DNA of 64,000 nt from Oscillatoriaceae cyanobacterium M7585_C2015_266 (GCA_015295835.1 DVEG01000018.1:1-64000), one strand, 5' to 3'. Positions 34,109-44,006 are shown, numbered from the stretch's first letter. The notes: generated by a model not told the origin, from the letters alone. Translations and numbers: made by a program.

Positions 34109-35509
34109 ATGATCTGCAAACAAGATGCTTTATTAATAAGGGCTGCTAGAATTGGCGACATCGTTCAAGTCAGAACCCAACTAGCCACAGGTGCCAACCC
34201 CAATGCCACCGATACAGAAGGCACCACACCCTTGATGTTTGCCGCCCAGAAAGGCTACACCGAGATCGTCAAAGCCCTTATCGCCGCTGGTGCAGAAGTT
34301 AACAAAGCAAGAAAACGGTTTGGAATTACGGCTTTAATGTTCGCTGCTGCTAATCACCAAATCGATACCGTGCGTACCCTCATCGCCGCTGGTGCTGACG
34401 TCAATGCCAAAAATGAAGACGGCACGACAGCGTTAATGGCAGCCGCCCTTAAAGGGGATACCGAAGTAGCGCAGATTTTGCTTGCAGCAGGGGCTGAAGT
34501 CAATGTCACCGATAAAGATGGGGATACCGCCCTGAAACTGGCAGCCAATAAAGGCGCTATCTCCCTAGTGAAATTATTGCTCGACGCTAAAGCCGATGCT
34601 AATCAACCCTACAAAGATGGAACAACCCCACTAATGCGCGCCGCAGCACAAGGAAATTTGCCCCTCGTGCAAGTGTTACTCGCCGGCGGTGCCGATGTCA
34701 ATGCCCGCAACAAAGATGGAGATGCAGCACTGATGCTGGCAGTAGACTTTTGCCGCACTGAGGTGGTACAAGCCCTGCTGGCAGCCGGCGCACAGGTGAA
34801 TTCTAAAAATCAAGAAGGGTGGACACCTTTAATGGCAGCAGCAGCGGCAGGAAATGTGGCGATCGCAACCACCCTCCTCGATGCCGGTGCCGATGTCAAT
34901 GCCAAAAACAACGATAACGATACCGCTCTCAATCTCGCTGCCGTCGAAGGTCACCTCCTACTGGTAGAACTTTTGCTCAATAGAGGCGCTGACATTCTCA
35001 CCACTAATCGATTCGGCGACAACTCTTTAACCCTCGCCATTATACATAATCACAGCCAAATTGTTAAGATTTTGCTACAGCACCTCGACGCACAACATGT
35101 AACCTCTCTCCTCAATACCAAACAATTTGGCGAAACACCGCTTACTTTAGCAGCTGCTGCTGGTTATACCGAAACTGTACAAGTTTTGCTTAATAGTGGT
35201 GCCGACGTTAATACAACAGCCGCTGACGGGAAAACACCACTGATGAAAGCCGCTGAAAAAAATCACGCCGAGGTTATCCAACTCCTACTCGCCAATGGAG
35301 CTAATCCCAACCTACAGGATAGTGCAGGTGCTACTGCCCTGATGTGGGCAGCACATCGAGGTAATCTTGCTGCCGTAAAAATTTTGCTGCAAGCAGGGGT
35401 TGATATAAACGTTAAAAATCATGGAGGCTACACGGCTTTGATGCTAGCAGATTTCAATAAACATAAAGAAGTGGTAAAATTGCTTCGTGCTGCTGGAGCC
35501 CAAGAGTAA
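34109..35509 (+). CDS. ankyrin-repeat protein (14 repeats)
   Basis: The protein consists almost wholly of about 14 consecutive 33-residue ankyrin units. They carry the consensus GTTPLMFAA, VKALIAAGAEVN and similar at regular spacing. The tenth unit has a five-residue insert (LLQHLDAQHVTSLLNT). No signal peptide, membrane helix or enzyme domain is seen, so it is a cytoplasmic interaction scaffold of unknown partner. I chose ATG 34109 (MICKQDALL); the frame is open 11 codons upstream to a TTG. The neighbouring genes give no functional clue. Confidence 0.92.
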   Translation: MICKQDALLIRAARIGDIVQVRTQLATGANPNATDTEGTTPLMFAAQKGYTEIVKALIAAGAEVNKARKRFGITALMFAAANHQIDTVRTLIAAGADVNAKNEDGTTALMAAALKGDTEVAQILLAAGAEVNVTDKDGDTALKLAANKGAISLVKLLLDAKADANQPYKDGTTPLMRAAAQGNLPLVQVLLAGGADVNARNKDGDAALMLAVDFCRTEVVQALLAAGAQVNSKNQEGWTPLMAAAAAGNVAIATTLLDAGADVNAKNNDNDTALNLAAVEGHLLLVELLLNRGADILTTNRFGDNSLTLAIIHNHSQIVKILLQHLDAQHVTSLLNTKQFGETPLTLAAAAGYTETVQVLLNSGADVNTTAADGKTPLMKAAEKNHAEVIQLLLANGANPNLQDSAGATALMWAAHRGNLAAVKILLQAGVDINVKNHGGYTALMLADFNKHKEVVKLLRAAGAQE

Positions 35510-36017
35510 CATTTTTAAGAAAATGGAAGAGAAAAATTGACTATACGCTGAAGTGTTGGTTATTTTTTCGGCAAATCTGGAAATTTACTATTATTTTCCC
35601 GCAGCTCGAAGCTAGAACCTGTGATTAATCATTTAAATGCCTAATTCAGCTATTTATTTTTATTATATTTTACAGAATTTGTAAGAGTAAAATTTACTAC
35701 TATCAAGTCAACCCCCCTTCTTTTCCTGTAATTAGTAAATTTTGGCCATTGATTCGGTTGGCAAGTAGAACTGAGCCGGCAGCAAGCTTTGGCTATCCTA
35801 TAGTTATTGTGCGCTCAGAACTCTGAGTGACAATTTCTGATTATAATGACACAGTCATAATATTTCCATGTAGGGCTGTTTCTGTTCAATTGCTTTCAGA
35901 GGCGATAAAAATAAAGCAATAACTGCAAATAAAATAAAGTTTTTTAGTGTATTAATCAGGAATTTAACCGCAATAACCTAAAATTCCTTGCTTTTTTTCA
36001 ATCAAAGTGGTAATAAC
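35510..36017. other. intergenic region upstream of the AMIN amidase gene
   Basis: About 500 AT-rich nt between two plus-strand genes, with no supported gene. A 6-bp stem (CTCAGA/TCTGAG) lies near 35815-35828. No clear terminator for the ankyrin gene or promoter for the amidase gene was found. Confidence 0.45.
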
Positions 36018-37520
36018 ATGAGGAGTGTCACTGGAGGTTTTGGTTTGCGCCACCGTCAAAAAAACCAATTGAGAAAACGTTTCCTGCTGGGCTGTTTGCT
36101 GCCTGGCTTTTTTGGAGTCGTGATGCTGGCATCAAAAGCCGAAGCGGCTAGATTGAACTATTGGCGGTTTGATGCCGCTCGCAATCAACTGGAGTTTACA
36201 ACTGAAGGCGGTGTTCAACCAAAGGCACAGCTAATTTTTAACCCAACTCGTTTGGTGATTGACTTGCCGGGTACAACCATAGGGCGAACGGCAAGGGCGC
36301 AAGAGATAGGCGGCGCAGTGCGAGTAATTCGCGTCGGGCAGTTAGACGCGCAAACGAGTCGGATTGTGGTGGAATTAGCGGAGGGATACACAATCGATCC
36401 ACAGCAAGTCCGCTTTCAAGGAGCTTCTGCTAGCCAGTGGACAGTAGAAATACCGACGCCGCAACTAATTGGCCAAACTTACCAGAATGTCGGTGCTGCC
36501 GCTCAAGAATCGCGATCGCAAGATGCAGCATCTGTTTACCGGGGAGCGGCAAATCAATTGACAACTATTAAGGCGATCGAATTCGACGGCAGCGGCAACC
36601 AACTTTTAATAAAAGCAGACGCAGGGATCACTTTTACCGGAGAATGGGATCAGGCAACAGCAGCTTACCGGATTACGATTCCCGCCGCCAAAGTAACTAA
36701 CCAGCTAAGAACTCCTATTCTAGATAGAAATAGAAATTTACTGTGGCTACGGGTAGAGCAGGAAGAACCGCAAACGGTGGCAATTCTTATCCAGCCGGCT
36801 TCCGGTGTCCAAATTACGGAAGTGAATCAGCCGAGTGCAGAAATGCTGTCAATACAGATGCAGCGCCAGCAGGGGGCTGTTGTACCGCCTCAGAACACCT
36901 ATACTAGCAATATTAATCCCACTGCTTACTATCCGACTGCGCCACAACCAAGTTATCCCGCTCCCATGCCCAGTAATGGGCGAGTTGTGGTTGTAATCGA
37001 TCCGGGGCACGGAGGGCGTGATCCTGGGGCAATTGGTATTGGCGGCTTGCGCGAAAAAGATGTGGTGCTAGATATTTCTCTACAAGTGTCTAGTATTCTG
37101 GAGCAGCAGGGCGTGCAAGTGGTTATGACACGCACTGATGATCGCGAAATTGATTTAGAACCAAGGGTACAGTTGGCAGAGCGGGTGAATGCGACTTTGT
37201 TTGTCAGTATTCACGCTAATGCTATCAATATGAGCCGCTCTGATGTTAATGGGGTGGAAACTTATTATTATAGTAGCGGTTTGGGCTTGGCTAGAGCAAT
37301 TCATAATAGTATGTTGCAATATACGGGAGCAAGAGATCGCCGGGTACGCCAAGCTAATTTTTATGTACTCCGTCGCACCTCCATGCCCGCTGTTTTAGTA
37401 GAAGTCGGTTTTGTAACTGGGGCTGAAGACGCTGCTAGACTCGCCGATCCTGCTTTTCGCACGCTGATGGCACAGGCGATCGCTTACGGTATTATGCAAT
37501 ATCTACAGCAAAGGCGATAA
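36018..37520 (+). CDS. N-acetylmuramoyl-L-alanine amidase with AMIN domain
   Basis: This periplasmic zinc amidase (AmiC type) cleaves the MurNAc-L-Ala bond, as needed for daughter-cell separation and, in filaments, septal peptidoglycan remodelling. A signal peptide with a basic start and hydrophobic core (FLLGCLLPGFFGVVML) ends near ASKAEA (about 40). An AMIN domain (about 45-130) targets the septum or peptidoglycan. The Amidase_3 domain covers about 322-497 with zinc ligands in DPGHGG and SIHANA and catalytic Glu in VLVEVGF. I chose ATG 36018 because it gives a standard signal peptide. Confidence 0.94.
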   Translation: MRSVTGGFGLRHRQKNQLRKRFLLGCLLPGFFGVVMLASKAEAARLNYWRFDAARNQLEFTTEGGVQPKAQLIFNPTRLVIDLPGTTIGRTARAQEIGGAVRVIRVGQLDAQTSRIVVELAEGYTIDPQQVRFQGASASQWTVEIPTPQLIGQTYQNVGAAAQESRSQDAASVYRGAANQLTTIKAIEFDGSGNQLLIKADAGITFTGEWDQATAAYRITIPAAKVTNQLRTPILDRNRNLLWLRVEQEEPQTVAILIQPASGVQITEVNQPSAEMLSIQMQRQQGAVVPPQNTYTSNINPTAYYPTAPQPSYPAPMPSNGRVVVVIDPGHGGRDPGAIGIGGLREKDVVLDISLQVSSILEQQGVQVVMTRTDDREIDLEPRVQLAERVNATLFVSIHANAINMSRSDVNGVETYYYSSGLGLARAIHNSMLQYTGARDRRVRQANFYVLRRTSMPAVLVEVGFVTGAEDAARLADPAFRTLMAQAIAYGIMQYLQQRR

Positions 37521-37578
37521 ATAAAATATAAAATAAATAATTGGTTTTTTGCCGGCATGGGGGGATTAGGGTTTATTT

Positions 37579-38511
37579 TTATCTCCGCACCCAGCCATTG
37601 ATAGTAAATCGACTGTCGGCAAATGCTTTTGAAGGGCAGCTTACTGGCAGCACTTCGTGCATGTAGCGGCTGAGGAAAAAAACAATACTGTTGTTGCGCG
37701 GTTCAATAGTTTTGAAAGAATCCGCTTTGACATAGAAATTATTTTCTATTTTGCTGTCATAAATTACTAATTCGCCCCCGCTGTATGCTTTTGGTTCGCG
37801 GTAAAAATAGTAAACATAAGTGATAGTTCTTGTAGCGGTATCTGCACTGCCGTTGTCGTTGTGTACTTTATAATAGTTACCGTCATTGTGAGCTGTTATT
37901 TGCGCTTCTATTTGTGATATTTTAAATGGCTGTAGCCCTAATTTGCGGCAAATATCAGGGAAAATAGCGCGTATTTTACTGATTAGCAGTTCGGAAAATT
38001 CGGGGAAGGAATACAGAACCCACGAGCGTCGATAGTCAGCTGCACCGGTGGAGGTACTCGTCGGTACGAATTCTTTTTCTTTTTGAATCACGAATTCGAT
38101 CAGCCTTTTCTGTTCATTGGGGGAGAGAAAGTTATCTAACTGTAGGTACTCGGAGGGTAAAACGTTCGTCACCACAGGTTGGGCTGGCTGGAAGTAGCTT
38201 TTTTGAGGTGTTTTGGATTCACTGTTTACCGCTGCTTGTTGCTCTTTGCCCTGCTGTACGAAAATCGGCGGCTCTGTTATCACTCCGATAAGCTGTTTGC
38301 TGGAAAAATACAAAGCTGCATGTCCTTCGTTGATAGGCAGTTGAAATAATATGTTAGTTGATTGATTCTGAGAATGAGCAACTACAACTTTTAACAGGTT
38401 TTCCAGTATGGGAGAATCGGATTTTAACCAAAGGGGGTATTGGTGCCCTCCTTCTAAAAGTAATGTGACTTTGACATCGTAGGAGTTGAACTGCTGGTGT
38501 TCAGATTGCAT
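37579..38511 (-). CDS. 2-oxoglutarate/Fe(II)-dependent oxygenase, prolyl-4-hydroxylase-like
   Basis: The C-terminal half (about 120-310) is a double-stranded beta-helix dioxygenase of the P4Hc type. It has the FeII ligands HxD (YKVHNDNG) and distal His (MHEVLPV), with the 2OG-binding Arg likely in SRFTINGW. The phrase YYFYREPKAYSGGELVIYD is typical of the family. The N-terminal 100 residues form an extra domain with VTLLLEGGHQYPLWL that I do not recognise. The substrate is unknown; relatives hydroxylate proteins or free prolines. The gene starts 36 nt downstream of the IS607-type recombinase gene on the same strand, so transfer with the element is possible. Confidence 0.85.
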   Translation of the reverse strand: MQSEHQQFNSYDVKVTLLLEGGHQYPLWLKSDSPILENLLKVVVAHSQNQSTNILFQLPINEGHAALYFSSKQLIGVITEPPIFVQQGKEQQAAVNSESKTPQKSYFQPAQPVVTNVLPSEYLQLDNFLSPNEQKRLIEFVIQKEKEFVPTSTSTGAADYRRSWVLYSFPEFSELLISKIRAIFPDICRKLGLQPFKISQIEAQITAHNDGNYYKVHNDNGSADTATRTITYVYYFYREPKAYSGGELVIYDSKIENNFYVKADSFKTIEPRNNSIVFFLSRYMHEVLPVSCPSKAFADSRFTINGWVRR

Positions 38512-38546
38512 GAATTTAGTACTAGAAATGGGGCTTGAGGTATGGT

Positions 38547-39164
38547 CTAATCTTGTGTATATTGTTGGGTTTTAACTTCTTGCTTTTGTGTTTCGGTTGC
38601 TTTTTGTAGAACTTCCCTAATTTCTCTTTTGTACTTTCGGAGTTCATATAAACGGCTAGAGAAGCTGTGGAGTATGGATAGTATATCCTGTACGATTTCT
38701 TGTTGTGGGGAGAATGTAATTTGATTGAGAACTACGAGTTGGCAGCCAGTTTTTTGACAAAACCATTCAATAAGAGGGAATCCAAAACGCAAGAGTCTGT
38801 CTGGGTAGGCAACGACTAAAGTTCCGACATCGCCTTGATAGATTCTATCCAAAACGCTAAGGAATCGTTTCCGCCTAAAATTAAGTCCGCTTCCCACTTC
38901 TGCAATGATTTCTGCTGTCGGGTATTTTGAGCGTAATAACTCAATTTGGCGAGTCAGGTTATCTCGTTGTTGATGAGAGGAAACTCTTGCATAACAAATT
39001 ACGGCTTTTTTTTCTTGACTGTGGGTAAACTCCTCTAAGCTAAACCGCCTATGCCCAGTAGGGGTGCGGATGCACTTTATTTTGCCCTGACGCTCCCACC
39101 TGCGCAAGGTAGAGGAACTTACTCCTAATCTTTTGCATGCTTCTCTCAGTGGTAAATACTCCAC
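38547..39164 (-). CDS. IS607-family serine recombinase (TnpA), orphan
   Basis: The 205-aa protein has the IS607 TnpA layout. An N-terminal MerR-like helix-turn-helix (LREACKRLGVSSSTLRRWER onward) comes first. The serine-resolvase catalytic domain follows, with the nucleophile in CYARVSS and the conserved GSGLNFRRKRF and PDRLLRFGF regions. The C-terminal tail has the typical FSSRLYELRKYK. It appears full length and intact. The usual partner tnpB is absent on both sides: purH lies upstream and the 2OG oxygenase downstream. It is either a solo element mobilised without TnpB or a remnant. A short stem (CCTCA/TGAGG) at 39177-39193 precedes the gene. Confidence 0.9.
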   Translation of the reverse strand: MEYLPLREACKRLGVSSSTLRRWERQGKIKCIRTPTGHRRFSLEEFTHSQEKKAVICYARVSSHQQRDNLTRQIELLRSKYPTAEIIAEVGSGLNFRRKRFLSVLDRIYQGDVGTLVVAYPDRLLRFGFPLIEWFCQKTGCQLVVLNQITFSPQQEIVQDILSILHSFSSRLYELRKYKREIREVLQKATETQKQEVKTQQYTQD

Positions 39165-39275
39165 TCGTTATTACCTCCTCAAAACCACTGAGGATATTCT
39201 AAGATATATGAGTAGATTTGAAAAGCTTTTAGGATATTAGATGCTATTTCCAATTCTCCTGTTGCTAATTTCGGC

Positions 39276-40823
39276 TTAGTGCATGAAGTGACGTATGCCG
39301 GTGAATACCATGACTATTCCTAGTTCGTTGGCGGCTTTGATGGAATCGGAATCGCGCAAACTGCCTCCTGGCTGGGCGATCGCAACTATTCCTGCCGAGG
39401 AAGCTGTTCGCACTGAGTCGTCGAATGGGAAAAAGCCGTCGCTGGCAAGAACTGCTCCTTTTGCTTTTTCTCCTGCTTGTTCGAGAGCGATTTTCACTGC
39501 CCCGACGCGATTCATTTGACCCGCTCCTACTCCTATTGTAGCGCGATCGCGTGTTACCACAATTGCATTAGATTTAACATGCTTAACTACTTTCCAAGCA
39601 AATAACAATTCTTCTAATTGTTCTTTTGTCGGCTGCTTCTCGGTAACTACTTGCCATTGCGTGGGTGTTTCTATAGCGTCGTCAGCAGCTTGTACTAGAA
39701 ACCCGCCAGAAATCACTTTTATTGTTTCTTTTGGCCCTTTTTTTAATTCTGGTAGGGTTAAAACTCGCAAATTCGACTTTTTCTGTAGGATTTGCTCTGC
39801 TTCTGGCTCACAACCAGGTGCCACTACACATTCTAAAAATATTTCAGTCAGAGCAATAGCTGTAGGCACGTCGATCGCTCGGTTGAGAGAAACTATGCCG
39901 CCAAAGGCTGAAACCCGATCTGCATTGAGGGCTTTTTGATAGGCTTCTACTAACGTGCTACCTAAAGCAACGCCGCAAGGATTGGTGTGTTTGAGAATAG
40001 CTGCGGCTGGGGGACTTTCTTTCTCGCCAAATTCGGCTATAATTTGGCGCGCCGCTTCTAAATCAACTAGATTATTATAACTAAGTTCTTTCCCCTGGAG
40101 TTTAGCCGCAGCAGACCAACCGCTGGGAATGGCTCCGATTTGATACCAGGCAGCGCTTTGGTGGGGATTTTCGCCGTAGCGTAGGGTTTGCAGCAGGTTA
40201 CCAGTAATTCCGAAGTTTTGGGGAAATGTTGGGGTGTTGGCGGGATTGAGGTAAGTAGCGATCGCTATATCATAAGCTGCCGTATGCCAGAATGCCTGCA
40301 GTGCCGCTCTTTGCCTGAATTTCAAGGAAGTTTTTCCACCTCCCTGCCGCAATTCTTGTAAATAACCCTCGTACTGTTTTGGATTACACAGCACTGTCAC
40401 ATATTGGAAATTTTTTGCTGCCGCTCTCAGCATTGCTGGGCCACCTATATCGATCTGCTCGACTGCTTCCTCAAGGGTAACCCCCGGTTTAGCGATCGTT
40501 TCCTCGAAAGGATACAAATTCACCACCACTAAATCAATTGGGCGAATTTGATGCGCCTGTAAGTCAGCAGCATCCTCTGGCAAGTCGCGCCGTGCCAAAA
40601 TACCCCCGTGGATACGAGGATGCAGTGTTTTTACCCGCCCTGCCAATATTTCTGGAAAACCTGTATAATCAGAAACCTTTGTTACCGGAACTCCCGCCTC
40701 TTTCAGGGTTTGGGCTGTTCCCCCACTACTTATCAGCTCGAATTCAAATTCTTCTACTAGAGTGCGGGCAAAATCACTCAGCCCAGTTTTATCAGAAGTA
40801 CTCAACAGTGCCAGACGCGTCAT
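39276..40823 (-). CDS. purH: bifunctional AICAR transformylase/IMP cyclohydrolase
   Basis: PurH carries out the last two steps of IMP synthesis: formylation of AICAR by 10-formyl-THF and ring closure to IMP. The N-terminal MGS-like IMPCH domain (about 1-145) starts LALLSTSDKTGLSDFARTL and holds the HPRIHGGILARRD signature. The AICARFT domain (about 150-515) contains RYGENPHQSAAWY, KHTNPCGVA with the catalytic Lys-His pair, and the C-terminal DSDSIKAANE and GIRHF. The length of 515 aa is standard. The gene is solitary, upstream of the recombinase gene on the same strand. Confidence 0.97.
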   Translation of the reverse strand: MTRLALLSTSDKTGLSDFARTLVEEFEFELISSGGTAQTLKEAGVPVTKVSDYTGFPEILAGRVKTLHPRIHGGILARRDLPEDAADLQAHQIRPIDLVVVNLYPFEETIAKPGVTLEEAVEQIDIGGPAMLRAAAKNFQYVTVLCNPKQYEGYLQELRQGGGKTSLKFRQRAALQAFWHTAAYDIAIATYLNPANTPTFPQNFGITGNLLQTLRYGENPHQSAAWYQIGAIPSGWSAAAKLQGKELSYNNLVDLEAARQIIAEFGEKESPPAAAILKHTNPCGVALGSTLVEAYQKALNADRVSAFGGIVSLNRAIDVPTAIALTEIFLECVVAPGCEPEAEQILQKKSNLRVLTLPELKKGPKETIKVISGGFLVQAADDAIETPTQWQVVTEKQPTKEQLEELLFAWKVVKHVKSNAIVVTRDRATIGVGAGQMNRVGAVKIALEQAGEKAKGAVLASDGFFPFDDSVRTASSAGIVAIAQPGGSLRDSDSIKAANELGIVMVFTGIRHFMH

Positions 40824-41024
40824 GACTTAAATATCCTCTTATACCATGCTTGTCTAGAATAACCGCTGCTTGCGTTTATATTTTTAGACGTAATATTTAC
40901 TTTGGTTTTCAACTTTCCCGCGCGTCTTGTGGCCCTATTTTGTCCCGGTTTGGTTAGGCTGTCTCCGCTCCCCTTCTCAGTAATTTTTGAGGAGAAGTTG
41001 GGATTTGGTATGTTGTGTTTGTGC

Positions 41025-41546
41025 TCAATTCTGGTGTGTGAGTGCTGTTTCGATCGCTTTTACAAATGCTTCAGGCGAGCGCGAACCAATGAGAATTCTT
41101 TCTCCGTTAATTAATTCTAATTGAATTCCTCGATTCCCACTGACATTAAAAGCTTTTCCTTTTCTCCCGTAGCGAATTCCCCACCCTCCATAATCTCTCA
41201 GGGGTCGATATGTTTTTACTGTATAACTTTTCAAAGCATAAAATGGTATTATTTCCACTGAAAATAATAGCGGAAAAAAGCTAATATATACTCCATCCTT
41301 ACGAACTTCGGTTATTAATTTGCACTTGAAAAATATTAGAGGCAACCCTATACCAAAAACACAACCAAAAAGAAATATAATAATATCTTGTAATGGTCGA
41401 TTTGTAAAATTATTTCCTGCAATAATTGGATAAATACCCGTATACAGAGAAAGGGCGGATACAACAAAAAGCATTAGCCAGAGCCAAGGCTGGCGGAATT
41501 GCTGAATTTCTTGATAGAGTAAGTTATTATCTTGCAGCATTTTCAT
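41025..41546 (-). CDS. membrane protein, DUF6141-like
   Basis: The 173-aa protein has two hydrophobic segments near WLWLMLFVVSALSLYTGI and DIIIFLFGCVFGIGLPLIF. A cytoplasmic PH-like sheet follows (TEVRKDGVYISFFPLLF and IPFYALKSYTVKTYRPLRD). The opening LLYQEIQQFRQPWLW and the GGWGIRYGRKGKAFNVSG phrase are those of a small bacterial family that I believe is DUF6141. The end (LELINGERILIGSRSPEAFVKAIE) matches PH-domain-like proteins. The function is unknown. No operon partner is evident. Confidence 0.7.
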   Translation of the reverse strand: MKMLQDNNLLYQEIQQFRQPWLWLMLFVVSALSLYTGIYPIIAGNNFTNRPLQDIIIFLFGCVFGIGLPLIFFKCKLITEVRKDGVYISFFPLLFSVEIIPFYALKSYTVKTYRPLRDYGGWGIRYGRKGKAFNVSGNRGIQLELINGERILIGSRSPEAFVKAIETALTHQN

Positions 41547-41900
41547 ATTATCAGATTTTCATGAATTTATACAAATCACTCAAAAGCAGGCATTCAGGCT
41601 GTATACGCCTAAAAAATAAGTGGCAGCCAAATGCTTGCTCGTAAGAAAAGTATTCCCCGTCAGGGGGTTATAACTTTCTCTCTGCATCTGCGAATTTTCC
41701 GCCCTTTACTTACTTTGGTAAGGAATAGCCTCAATCTCCTAATCTTCTAATCATAGCAAAAATTAAAAAGTAACAGCAAATGCCTGCTGGCACGAAAGCA
41801 GCTCTAAATCTAACGTACAATTCCTCTAGGGGCGCGAGCGTGATGCCCGCCTCTCCCGCGCGTAAGATGTTTTTAGTTTGAGGGGCTTGGAGCTGAAACA
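41547..41900. other. intergenic region upstream of trpS
   Basis: About 350 nt between divergent genes. A GC-rich stretch (GGGGCGCGAGCG followed by CCCGCCTCTCCCGCGCG) at about 41828-41867 could fold in the trpS leader. GGAGC precedes the ATG. No gene or obvious small-peptide attenuator was seen. Confidence 0.45.
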
Positions 41901-42908
41901 ATGGGTAAGCAACGCATTCTCTCTGGCGTGCAACCAACTGGAAACCTGCATTTGGGTAACTATCTCGGCGCAATTCGCAACTGGGTACAAGGGCAGAGCC
42001 AGTATGATAATTATTTCTGTGTAGTAGATTTGCACGCAATTACTGTGCCCCACAACCCGGCAACGCTGGCATCAGATACTTATAATGTTGCGGCGCTTTA
42101 TCTGGCGTGCGGGATAGACTTAAAATATTCTACTATATTTGTGCAGTCACATATCCCTGCTCACGCGGAGTTGACTTGGCTTCTTAATTGTATAACACCA
42201 ATTAACTGGTTACAAGATATGATCCAGTTTAAGGAAAAGGCTGTTAAGCAGGGAGAAAATGTCGCTACAGGTTTGCTAGATTATCCGGTGCTGATGGCTG
42301 CAGATATTTTGCTTTATGAGCCAGATAAGGTTCCAGTCGGCGAGGATCAAAAACAACATATAGAATTGACACGGGATATTGTCAATCGGTTTAATCACCT
42401 ATTCGGGCAAGGTAAACAGATACTTAAACAACCAGAGCCTTTGATTAATAAGGAAGGAGCGCGGGTGATGAGTTTGACTGATGGCACTCGCAAGATGTCA
42501 AAATCTGATCCGTCTGATTTGAGCAGGATTAATTTGTTGGATTCGCCAGATGAAATTGCAAAAAAAATTAAGCGCTGTAAAACTGATTCTGTGCGAGGGC
42601 TGGTGTTTGATGATCCAGCTCGCCCAGAGTGTAATAATCTATTGACGATTTATATGCTACTGTCTGGGAAGACGAAGGAAGAAGTGGCGGCAGAGTGTCA
42701 GGATATGGGTTGGGGGCAGTTTAAACCGCTATTGACGGAAATAATAATCGCGGCGCTAAAACCAATTCAAGAAAAGTATAAAGAAGTTATGGCGGATAAG
42801 GGGTATCTGGAATCGGTGCTGCGAGAGGGGCGGCAAAAAGCAGAAGCGGTTGCTTCTCAAACTCTACGCAAGGCTAAAATAGCAATGGGCTATTCTATGC
42901 CGCTGTGA
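41901..42908 (+). CDS. trpS: tryptophanyl-tRNA synthetase
   Basis: TrpRS charges tRNA-Trp. This class Ic synthetase has the HIGH-like motif as PTGNLHLGNYLGAI (about 11-24) and the KMSKS loop as TRKMSKSDPS (near 195-204). The AIDQ-type element appears as GEDQKQHIELTRDI. The length of 335 aa is typical of bacterial TrpRS. A strong hairpin follows the stop. metF lies 128 nt downstream on the same strand but is probably expressed separately. Confidence 0.97.
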   Translation: MGKQRILSGVQPTGNLHLGNYLGAIRNWVQGQSQYDNYFCVVDLHAITVPHNPATLASDTYNVAALYLACGIDLKYSTIFVQSHIPAHAELTWLLNCITPINWLQDMIQFKEKAVKQGENVATGLLDYPVLMAADILLYEPDKVPVGEDQKQHIELTRDIVNRFNHLFGQGKQILKQPEPLINKEGARVMSLTDGTRKMSKSDPSDLSRINLLDSPDEIAKKIKRCKTDSVRGLVFDDPARPECNNLLTIYMLLSGKTKEEVAAECQDMGWGQFKPLLTEIIIAALKPIQEKYKEVMADKGYLESVLREGRQKAEAVASQTLRKAKIAMGYSMPL

Positions 42909-42916
42909 AAATTTCC

Positions 42917-42944
42917 CCCGCTGGGAGTTGCAATTCCTGGCGGG
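42917..42944 (+). terminator. hairpin after trpS
   Basis: CCCGCTGGGAGTT pairs with AATTCCTGGCGGG with several G-U pairs, giving a stem of up to 13 bp. The following sequence (TTAATATA) is not a good T run, so it may be a weak terminator or an mRNA-stabilising 3' hairpin. Confidence 0.5.
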
Positions 42945-43036
42945 TTAATATAGTACATAGTAAGATAATTGAGCTACAACAGTGCGAGGATTATTTTTAC
43001 TTTGGTAATTTTATCGTTCCTCACTGATTCTTTGAT

Positions 43037-43999
43037 ATGACTGAGTATTTCCTCGCACATGCTGATAATAAGTCTTTTTCGACTTTTACGTCTTACCGCT
43101 TCCGTGAAGCAATTCGCGCAGGTGAGTTTCTAATTACGGCTGAGGTGTCGCCACCAAAGGGAGGTAATCCCTCGGAAATGATTAAGATGGCTAAGTTGCT
43201 AAAAGATCGCGTTCACGCAGTGAATGTTACTGATGGTAGTCGGGCGGTTATGCGAATGTCGCCACTGGCTGCGTCGGCGATATTATTGCAGCAGGGAATT
43301 GAACCGATTTGTCAATTCGCATGTCGCGATCGCAATCGTATCGCTATGCAAGCAGATTTACTCGGTGCACATGCCCTCGGTATCCGTAATATTCTAGCAC
43401 TTACTGGCGATCCGGTAAAAGCGGGTGATCACAAAGATGCTAAGGGCGTATTCGATTTAGAAGCTGTGCGGTTAATAAAACTAATAGATAAATTAAATCA
43501 TGGCTTAGATTTCAACGATGCGCCCCTAACTGATGGAGCAACTGACTTATTTGTTGGCGCTGCAGTCGATCCCCAATCGCACAGTTGGTCTGGTTTACAA
43601 AGACGATTTGAGCGTAAAATCGAAGCAGGAGCGCAATTTTTCCAAAGTCAGCTTGTTTGTGATTTTGAGCGATTGGAAAAATTTATGCAGCAAATTGCCA
43701 GCGGATGCGGTAAGCCTATTTTGGCTGGTATTTTTCTAATAAAATCTGCAAAAAATGCTATTTTTTTAAATAAAAATGTGCCAGGAGTTGAGATTTCTCA
43801 AAAAATTATTGACCGTTTGGAGAAAGCGTCTGATCCCCTGTTGGAAGGTATGAAAATAGCGGCTGAGCAAATACAAATGGCACGAAAAATTTGTCACGGT
43901 GTACATGTTATGGCAATTAAACGCGAAGATTTAATTCCCCAAATATTGGATTTGGCAGGAGTGCCGCCAATTACAAAAATTTCCATGGGCTCGGTATAG
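43037..43999 (+). CDS. metF: methylenetetrahydrofolate reductase
   Basis: MetF reduces 5,10-methylene-THF to 5-methyl-THF, the methyl donor for methionine synthesis. The protein is an FAD TIM barrel. Recognisable segments are FLITAEVSPPKGG with the catalytic Glu, HAVNVTDG, CRDRNRIAMQADLLGAHALG, NILALTGDP with the FAD-binding Asp, and FFQSQLVCD. The C-terminal GVHVMAI precedes the end. The length of 320 aa is in the range for the bacterial enzyme. Its 3' end faces the OmpA-type gene, with a palindromic repeat between them. Confidence 0.92.
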   Translation: MTEYFLAHADNKSFSTFTSYRFREAIRAGEFLITAEVSPPKGGNPSEMIKMAKLLKDRVHAVNVTDGSRAVMRMSPLAASAILLQQGIEPICQFACRDRNRIAMQADLLGAHALGIRNILALTGDPVKAGDHKDAKGVFDLEAVRLIKLIDKLNHGLDFNDAPLTDGATDLFVGAAVDPQSHSWSGLQRRFERKIEAGAQFFQSQLVCDFERLEKFMQQIASGCGKPILAGIFLIKSAKNAIFLNKNVPGVEISQKIIDRLEKASDPLLEGMKIAAEQIQMARKICHGVHVMAIKREDLIPQILDLAGVPPITKISMGSV

Positions 44000-44006
44000 T
44001 CTTTTT

